Part shown: one piece after another, positions 7,072 to 11,425 of the stretch | Layout of the letters: each line of letters opens with the position of its first letter | How positions within the stretch are numbered: position 1 is the first letter of the stretch | The notes under the pieces: model-generated | Told to the model about the DNA's origin: nothing | Databases searched by the model: none | Seen by the model: the letters and a program-made list of their open reading frames with translations, nothing else | Program-made: the position numbers and the translations under genes | Assembly (NCBI GenBank): GCA_050725495.1 | Contig: JBOHHM010000145.1 | Location: 1 to 11,425 of the forward strand | From: JBOHHM01 sp050725495 | Lineage (GTDB): Bacteria > Pseudomonadota > Gammaproteobacteria > Burkholderiales > Burkholderiaceae_C | Length of the DNA stretch: 11,425 nt | Direction: 5' to 3'

Positions 7072-7674
7072 TCAGCGGTGGCTGCCCTGGCCGGCCGACA
7101 GCAGCTTGTCGGTCAGTGCAATGGCCAGCGCGCTGAACAAAAACACCACATGGATGAGCGTCTGCCACATCAAGACCTTCACATCGTAGTTGGCAGCGTT
7201 GATGAAGGTCTTGAGCAGGTGAATCGACGAGATGCCGATGATCGCCGTGGCCAGCTTGACCTTGAGCACCGAGGCGTTCACATGGCTCAGCCACTCGGGC
7301 TGGTCGGGGTGGCTCTCGAGGTTCATGCGGCTCACAAAGGTTTCGTAGCCGCCCACAATCACCATGATCAGCAGGTTGGAGATCATCACCACGTCGATCA
7401 AGGCCAGCACCACCAACATGATGATGGTCTCATTGAGCGAGGTGATCTGGATGTCGGTCTTGTAGCCAATGCTGGCCACCAGCGCCTGCAGCGCTGTTTC
7501 GCTGCCAAAGGCGGCCTCCAGCAGATGGACGAGTTCCACCCAGAAGTGGAAAACATAGACGCCCTGGGCTGCAATCAGGCCCAGGTACAAAGGCAGCTGC
7601 AGCCAGCGGCTGGCAAAAATCAGGTTGGGCAGCGGACGCAGGACGGAAGCCTGGGGAGTAACAGAATTTGACAT
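7072..7674 (-). CDS. TIGR00645/UPF0114 (YqhA-like) membrane protein
   Basis: This 200-residue inner-membrane protein belongs, by overall pattern, to the UPF0114 family (E. coli YqhA), whose function is not established. Four hydrophobic segments can be seen at about 25-50, 83-108, 137-156 and 168-188. Recognisable family stretches are LPNLIFASRWLQLPLYLGL (15-33), DVVMISNLLIMVIVGGYETFVSR (94-116) and LKVKLATAIIGISSIHLLKTF (137-157). The ATG at 7672-7674 has no clear ribosome binding site; a TTG at 7722 would add 16 residues of unlikely sequence. It is divergent from acs with 154 bases between starts and convergent with fumC. Nothing in the sequence links it functionally to either neighbour. Confidence 0.9.
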   Translation of the reverse strand: MSNSVTPQASVLRPLPNLIFASRWLQLPLYLGLIAAQGVYVFHFWVELVHLLEAAFGSETALQALVASIGYKTDIQITSLNETIIMLVVLALIDVVMISNLLIMVIVGGYETFVSRMNLESHPDQPEWLSHVNASVLKVKLATAIIGISSIHLLKTFINAANYDVKVLMWQTLIHVVFLFSALAIALTDKLLSAGQGSHR

Positions 7675-7828
7675 ATGGAAGACTGGTTTTCGCGAACGTG
7701 CGGCATTGTAGGTGCCGCACAAGGCCCCAGAATGGGCTAAATTTGTAAGCTTTACGCCAGTCAGTGACTTGTAAGAGCCGCAACCGACATTACCGCGCAG
7801 TTCACATCAACCCGAGGAGACACTACTC

Positions 7829-9826
7829 ATGAGCGCCCCTACCTCTGCAATCGAATCCGTGCTGGTGGAAAACCGTGTTTTTCCACCCAGCGACGAGGCC
7901 GTCAAGGGCGCGCGCATTGCGGGCATGGCGGCCTACAACGCCTTGTGCCACGAGGCTGAACAAGACTTCGAGGGCTTCTGGGCCCGGCTCGCGCGCGACA
8001 ACGTGGTCTGGAACAAGCCGTTTACCAAAACGCTTGATGAGTCCAACGCCCCGTTCTACAAATGGTTTGAAGACGGCGAGCTCAACGCCTCGGCGAACTG
8101 CCTGGACAAGCATATCGGCACGCCGGTCGAGAACAAGACCGCCATCATCTTTGAAGCCGACGACGGCGCTGTTGCCAAAGTCACTTACAGGGAACTGCTG
8201 GCGCGCGTGAGCCAGTTTGCCAACGCGCTCAAGGCCCAGGGCATCCGCAAGGGCGATCGCGTCATCATCTACATGCCGATGTCGGTCGAAGGCGTGGTGG
8301 CGATGCAGGCCTGCGCCCGCATTGGCGCGACCCACAGCGTGGTGTTTGGCGGCTTTTCGGCCAAAGCCTTGCAGGAACGCATCATCGACGCCGGTGCCAT
8401 GGCGGTGATCACGGCCAACTACCAGATGCGCGGCGGCAAGGAGCTGCCGCTCAAGTCCATCGTGGACGAGGGCCTGGCACTGGGCGGCTGCGACACGCTC
8501 AAGACCGTGCTGGTGTACCAACGCACGGCCACGGCCTGCAACATGGTGGGGGGCCGCGACAAGACCTTTGCCGAAGCCCTGGCCGGCCAGAGCAGCGAAT
8601 GCGCGCCCGTGCCCGTGGGCGCCGAGCATCCGCTGTTCGTCCTCTACACCTCGGGTTCCACCGGCAAGCCCAAGGGCGTGCAGCATTCCACGGGCGGCTA
8701 CCTGCTGTGGGCCAAGCTCACGATGGACTGGACCTTTGACATCAAGCCCGACGATGTGTTCTGGTGCACGGCCGACATCGGCTGGATCACAGGCCACACC
8801 TATGTGGCCTACGGCCCGCTGGCGGCTGGCGCCACGCAGGTTATCTTTGAAGGCATCCCGACCTGGCCGAACGCCGGTCGCTTCTGGCAGATGATCGAGA
8901 GGCACAGGTGCACCGTGTTCTACACCGCACCGACGGCCATCCGCTCCCTGATCAAGGCCGCCGAAGCTGACGAGAAAGTGCATCCGGCGCGCTCCGACCT
9001 GAGCAGCCTGCGCATCCTCGGCACCGTGGGCGAGCCCATCAACCCCGAGGCCTGGATGTGGTATCACAAGCATGTGGGCGGCGAGCGCTGCCCCATCGTC
9101 GACACCTTCTGGCAGACGGAAACCGGCGGCCACATGATCTCGCCGCTGCCGGGCGCCACGCCGCTGGTGCCGGGCAGCTGCACGCTGCCGCTGCCGGGCA
9201 TCATGGCCGCCATCGTGGACGAGGTGGGCAATGACATTCCGAACGGCGCGGGCGGCATGCTGGTGGTCAAGCGCCCCTGGCCGAGCATGATCCGCACCAT
9301 CTGGAACGACCCCGAGCGCTTCAAGAAGAGCTACTTCCCCGAGGAAATGGGCGGCAAGCTGTACCTGGCCGGCGACGGCGCGGTGCGCAGTGCGGACCGC
9401 GGCTACTTCCGCATCACGGGCCGCATCGACGACGTGCTCAATGTCTCGGGCCACCGCATGGGCACGATGGAAATCGAGTCGGCCCTGGTCGCCAAGACCG
9501 ACCTGGTCGCCGAAGCCGCCGTGGTGGGCCGCCCCGACGACCTGACCGGCGAGGCGATCTGCGCCTTCGTCGTGCTCAAGCGCGCGCGACCCACGGGCGA
9601 TGAAGCCAAGGCGATTGCCACCGAGCTGCGCAACTGGGTGGCCAAGGAAATCGGCCCGATCGCCAAGCCCAAGGACATCCGCTTTGGCGACAACCTGCCG
9701 AAGACGCGTAGCGGCAAGATCATGCGCCGCCTGCTGCGCAGCATCGCCAAGGGCGAGCAGATCACGCAGGACACCTCGACGCTGGAAAACCCCGCGATCC
9801 TTGAACAACTCGCTCAGACGAACTGA
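7829..9826 (+). CDS. acs: Acetyl-CoA synthetase (acetate--CoA ligase)
   Basis: Acs activates acetate through acetyl-AMP to acetyl-CoA, feeding the TCA cycle and biosynthesis. The 665-residue length fits the family (about 650). ANL-superfamily motifs appear in order: YTSGSTGKPKG (273-283, ATP phosphate loop), WQTETGGH (428-435, acyl pocket and adenylate), YLAGDGA (512-518, ribose contact), GRIDDVLNVSGHR (531-543, hinge and CoA site) and KTRSGKIMRR (625-634), whose Lys630 is the catalytic lysine that protein acetylases inactivate in relatives. The ATG at 7829 is preceded by GAGGAGA (7814-7820) with 8 bases between, a strong ribosome binding site. Propionyl-CoA synthetase is a related possibility, but the full-length similarity favours acetate. 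It ends at a strong terminator (9882-9916). Upstream, TTGTAAG occurs twice (7743, 7769), possibly operator half-sites. Confidence 0.95.
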   Translation: MSAPTSAIESVLVENRVFPPSDEAVKGARIAGMAAYNALCHEAEQDFEGFWARLARDNVVWNKPFTKTLDESNAPFYKWFEDGELNASANCLDKHIGTPVENKTAIIFEADDGAVAKVTYRELLARVSQFANALKAQGIRKGDRVIIYMPMSVEGVVAMQACARIGATHSVVFGGFSAKALQERIIDAGAMAVITANYQMRGGKELPLKSIVDEGLALGGCDTLKTVLVYQRTATACNMVGGRDKTFAEALAGQSSECAPVPVGAEHPLFVLYTSGSTGKPKGVQHSTGGYLLWAKLTMDWTFDIKPDDVFWCTADIGWITGHTYVAYGPLAAGATQVIFEGIPTWPNAGRFWQMIERHRCTVFYTAPTAIRSLIKAAEADEKVHPARSDLSSLRILGTVGEPINPEAWMWYHKHVGGERCPIVDTFWQTETGGHMISPLPGATPLVPGSCTLPLPGIMAAIVDEVGNDIPNGAGGMLVVKRPWPSMIRTIWNDPERFKKSYFPEEMGGKLYLAGDGAVRSADRGYFRITGRIDDVLNVSGHRMGTMEIESALVAKTDLVAEAAVVGRPDDLTGEAICAFVVLKRARPTGDEAKAIATELRNWVAKEIGPIAKPKDIRFGDNLPKTRSGKIMRRLLRSIAKGEQITQDTSTLENPAILEQLAQTN

Positions 9827-9836
9827 GTCAAAAGTA

Positions 9837-9860
9837 GGGCGGGCAGCTTGCTGCCCACCC
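9837..9860. repeat. Short palindromic repeat after acs
   Basis: GGGCGGGCAGC (9837-9847) and GCTGCCCACCC (9850-9860) are inverted copies with one C/A mismatch and a two-base centre. The hairpin begins 10 bases after the acs stop and lacks a T-run, so it is not a typical terminator. Palindromes of the GGGCGGGCA...TGCCCACCC type are common dispersed repeats in bacterial genomes. It may protect the 3' end of the acs message. Confidence 0.6.
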
Positions 9861-9881
9861 CACAAATCCGCTTGTTGAATC

Positions 9882-9916
9882 AAAAAAGCCCGCTGCAAAC
9901 ACAGCGGGCTTTTTTT
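9882..9916. terminator. Two-way intrinsic terminator between acs and cytochrome c
   Basis: The perfect stem AGCCCGCTG / CAGCGGGCT (9887-9895 and 9902-9910) has a six-base loop. An A-run precedes it (9882-9887) and a T-run follows (9910-9916). It can therefore stop acs transcripts on the + strand and cytochrome c transcripts, which end at 9937, on the - strand. Confidence 0.92.
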
Positions 9917-9936
9917 GCGGGGGGGTGAAAGCCGGA

Positions 9937-10242
9937 TTACTTGGTGGCCAGCACCCAGGCCGCGAGCTTCTTGGCTTCGGCCTCATTGACCTGTGCGTTG
10001 GCCGGCATGGGCACCGGGCCCCAGACGCCCGAGCCGCCCTTGAGGATCTTGGCGGCCAGCTTGTCCACGGCGTCTTTCTGACCGGCATACTTGGCGGCCA
10101 CGTCCTTGTAGGACGGGCCCACGAGTTTCTTGTCGGCGGCGTGGCAGGCCATGCAGTTCTTGGCCGTGGCCAAGGCCTGATCGGCGAACACAGGAGTGGC
10201 GACCGTCACGGCGGCGACCAAAGCAAACAGAGCACGTTTCAT
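9937..10242 (-). CDS. Small periplasmic c-type cytochrome (class I)
   Basis: This 101-residue precursor of a monohaem cytochrome c has a Sec signal peptide, residues 1-20 (MKRALFALVAAVTVATPVFA), with likely cleavage before Asp21. The haem is attached through CMACH (Cys30, Cys33, with His34 as axial ligand). Met79 in WGPVPMPAN is the likely sixth ligand, in the pattern of the cytochrome c-551/c-552 group. The mature protein of about 81 residues would carry electrons in the periplasm, perhaps to a terminal oxidase or peroxidase; the partner cannot be read here. Two ATGs lie side by side (10240-10242 and 10243-10245). I prefer the inner one because it sits 5 bases from GAGGA, against 2 for the outer. 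TACAAT on the - strand (10286-10281) may be its -10 box. Confidence 0.93.
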   Translation of the reverse strand: MKRALFALVAAVTVATPVFADQALATAKNCMACHAADKKLVGPSYKDVAAKYAGQKDAVDKLAAKILKGGSGVWGPVPMPANAQVNEAEAKKLAAWVLATK

Positions 10243-10344
10243 CATTTTCCTCGTGGGTTGCGTTACAGTCCTTCAACGCCATTGTAGTGATTGCCGTTGA
10301 CCCTTGGACTGGCCGGGGCCACGGCCCGCCGTACGGAGACGCTG

Positions 10345-10587
10345 ATGTACTTGCTGGGAATCGGACTTGTTTTGCTGGCCATGAAATACCTGGAAATCGG
10401 GGCGGTGGCCAGCTGGGACTGGTGGGTCGTGCTGGCGCCGTTTGGCCTGGCCGTGGCCTGGTGGTCCTGGGCTGACTGGTCAGGCTACACCAAGAAAAAA
10501 GCCGTGCAGAAAATGGACAGGCGCAAGCAGGACCGGATTGACAAGCAGCGCGAGGCCATGGGCATGAACCTTAAAAAGCGCCGGTGA
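10345..10587 (+). CDS. Small Trp-rich membrane protein (TIGR04438 type)
   Basis: This 80-residue protein has two hydrophobic segments (about 2-22 and 26-43) and a strongly charged, mainly basic C-terminal tail (49-80, with KKK, DRRKQDR and KKRR). Seven tryptophans fall between residues 24 and 45 (WDWW, WWSW, DW). This arrangement fits the TIGR04438 small Trp-rich family of Burkholderiales, whose function is unknown. The tail should face the cytoplasm by the positive-inside rule. The ATG at 10345 is preceded by GGAG (10335-10338) at a spacing of 6; in-frame upstream codons from 10291 have no such site. It is divergent from the cytochrome gene and ends 18 bases before a two-way terminator. Confidence 0.85.
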   Translation: MYLLGIGLVLLAMKYLEIGAVASWDWWVVLAPFGLAVAWWSWADWSGYTKKKAVQKMDRRKQDRIDKQREAMGMNLKKRR

Positions 10588-10605
10588 GCGCGTCCTCAAC
10601 ACAGT

Positions 10606-10643
10606 AAAAAGCGCCCGAAGTACTTAGACAACGGGCGCTTTTT
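10606..10643. terminator. Two-way intrinsic terminator between Trp-rich gene and ilvD
   Basis: A perfect 12-base stem, AAAAAGCGCCCG (10606-10617) and CGGGCGCTTTTT (10632-10643), encloses a 14-base loop. A- and T-runs at the outer ends let it work in both directions, ending the Trp-rich gene (+) and ilvD (-), which converge here. Confidence 0.9.
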
Positions 10644-10660
10644 GCTATTAAAACAGTAGC
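10644..10660. repeat. Second copy of the GCTAT...AGTAGC repeat core
   Basis: GCTATTAAAACAGTAGC matches the - strand core inside murI (3304-3288) at 15 of 17 bases. It directly abuts the terminator stem and ends two bases before the ilvD stop codon. The core is itself a loose palindrome (GCTA...TAGC). Confidence 0.6.
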
Positions 10661-10662
10661 AA

Positions 10663-11425
10663 TCAGAAGTTGTCGAGGACCGCGCCCTTGCTCGCGCTGG
10701 CGGCGTTGAAGGCGAACTTGGCCTGCACGCCGCGCACATAGCGCGGTGCCGGCGCGGTCCAGCCTTCGCGGCGCAGGGCCAGTTCGGCCTCGCTCACATT
10801 GAGTTCGAGCTTGAGCTGGCGGGCGTCAATCGTGATCGAGTCACCTTCCTTGACAAAGGCAATCGTGCCGCCGGCCGCAGCTTCCGGGGCCACATGCCCC
10901 ACCACCATGCCCCAGGTGCCGCCGGAGAAACGGCCGTCGGTGATCAGGCCCACCGATTCACCCAGGCCGGCGCCAATCAGCGCGCCCGTGGGCGCCAGCA
11001 TCTCGGGCATGCCTGGGCCGCCCTTGGGGCCGAGGTAGCGCAGCACCATCACGTCGCCGGCCACGATCTTGCCGTCCAGAATGGCCTTGAGAGCCGACTG
11101 CTCGTCGTCGAACACGCGGGCCGGGCCGGTGATCACCGGGTTTTTCAGGCCGGTGATCTTGGCGACCGCACCTTCGGGGCTGAGGTTGCCCTTGAGGATG
11201 GCCAGGTGGCCTTGCGCATACATCGGGTTGCCGATCGGGCGGATCACGTCCTGGTCGGCGCGCGGCTGATCGGGCACGTCCTTGAGCACCTCGGCGACGG
11301 TCTGGCCCGAAATCGTCAGGCAGTCGCCATGCAGCAGGCCCGCGTTGAGCAGGATTTTCATGACCTGCGGAATGCCGCCAGCGCGGTGAAGGTCCACAGC
11401 CAGATATTTGCCGCTGGGCTTGAGG
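10663..11425 (-). CDS. ilvD: Dihydroxy-acid dehydratase, C-terminal part
   Basis: IlvD dehydrates dihydroxy-acids to 2-keto acids in valine, isoleucine and (through leucine) pantothenate precursor synthesis, using an iron-sulfur cluster. About 253 C-terminal residues are present, out of 550-620 in the family; the gene runs off the right edge, where the frame reads LKPSGKYLAVDLHRAGGIPQ. The second IlvD/Edd signature is clear: GLITDGRFSGGTWGMVVGHV, followed by APEAAAGG. Also typical are RPIGNPMYAQGHLAILKGNL, ITGPARVFDDEQSA and VLRYLGPKGGPGMPEML. The N-terminal cluster cysteines lie outside the window. It is transcribed toward the two-way terminator at 10606-10643, and its stop codon is at 10663-10665. 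Confidence 0.96.
   Translation of the reverse strand, partial: LKPSGKYLAVDLHRAGGIPQVMKILLNAGLLHGDCLTISGQTVAEVLKDVPDQPRADQDVIRPIGNPMYAQGHLAILKGNLSPEGAVAKITGLKNPVITGPARVFDDEQSALKAILDGKIVAGDVMVLRYLGPKGGPGMPEMLAPTGALIGAGLGESVGLITDGRFSGGTWGMVVGHVAPEAAAGGTIAFVKEGDSITIDARQLKLELNVSEAELALRREGWTAPAPRYVRGVQAKFAFNAASASKGAVLDNF

Noticed and set aside
7823..9898. 691-codon open frame on the - strand opposite acs
   Set aside because: Antisense shadow of acs caused by high GC at third codon positions; no recognisable protein features.
1..11425. CRISPR arrays, rRNA, prophage, toxin-antitoxin or defence modules
   Set aside because: No regularly spaced repeats, rRNA-like sequence or characteristic genes were seen; nearly all coding sequence is assigned to housekeeping or conserved unknown families.

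Overview
This window looks like a chromosomal stretch of a high-GC betaproteobacterium, most likely of the family Comamonadaceae (the Polaromonas / Rhodoferax / Variovorax / Acidovorax group). The reasons are the overall GC richness, the presence of a DUF6806-type protein and a small Trp-rich protein of the TIGR04438 type (families I associate with Burkholderiales), and an AT-rich short repeat (core GCTATNAAAANAGTAGC) that I associate with comamonad genomes. The genus cannot be fixed from the window alone.

Layout. Positions 1-1002 hold an incomplete reading frame open at the left edge, then about 600 bases of lower-GC sequence with no convincing gene. This looks like the worn edge of an accessory or rearranged segment. 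From 1003 onward the DNA is densely coding: a DUF6806-type protein and a UMF1-family major facilitator transporter on the + strand, meeting glutamate racemase (murI) tail to tail on the - strand with overlapping stop codons. Upstream of murI on the same strand is a class I iron-sulfur fumarase. The class II iron-independent fumarase (fumC) is divergent from it across a 165-base gap that carries a Fur-box-like site. Next come a TIGR00645/UPF0114 (YqhA-like) membrane protein (-), divergent from acetyl-CoA synthetase (acs, +). They are followed by a strong two-way terminator, a small periplasmic c-type cytochrome (-), the small Trp-rich membrane protein (+), a second two-way terminator, and the C-terminal part of dihydroxy-acid dehydratase (ilvD, -), which runs off the right edge.

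Function. Most genes are core metabolism: the TCA cycle (two unrelated fumarases), acetate activation (acs), peptidoglycan precursor supply (murI), branched-chain amino acid synthesis (ilvD) and electron transfer (cytochrome c). The two fumarases form a logical pair: an iron-sulfur enzyme and an iron-free backup share one intergenic region with a possible iron-responsive operator.

I found no defence system, CRISPR array, prophage or new multi-gene system. The most interesting features are small: an AT-rich repeat sequence read in frame inside murI close to its second catalytic cysteine, a 68-base palindromic element filling the fumarase-murI gap, the candidate Fur site between the fumarases, and the gene remnants at the left edge.
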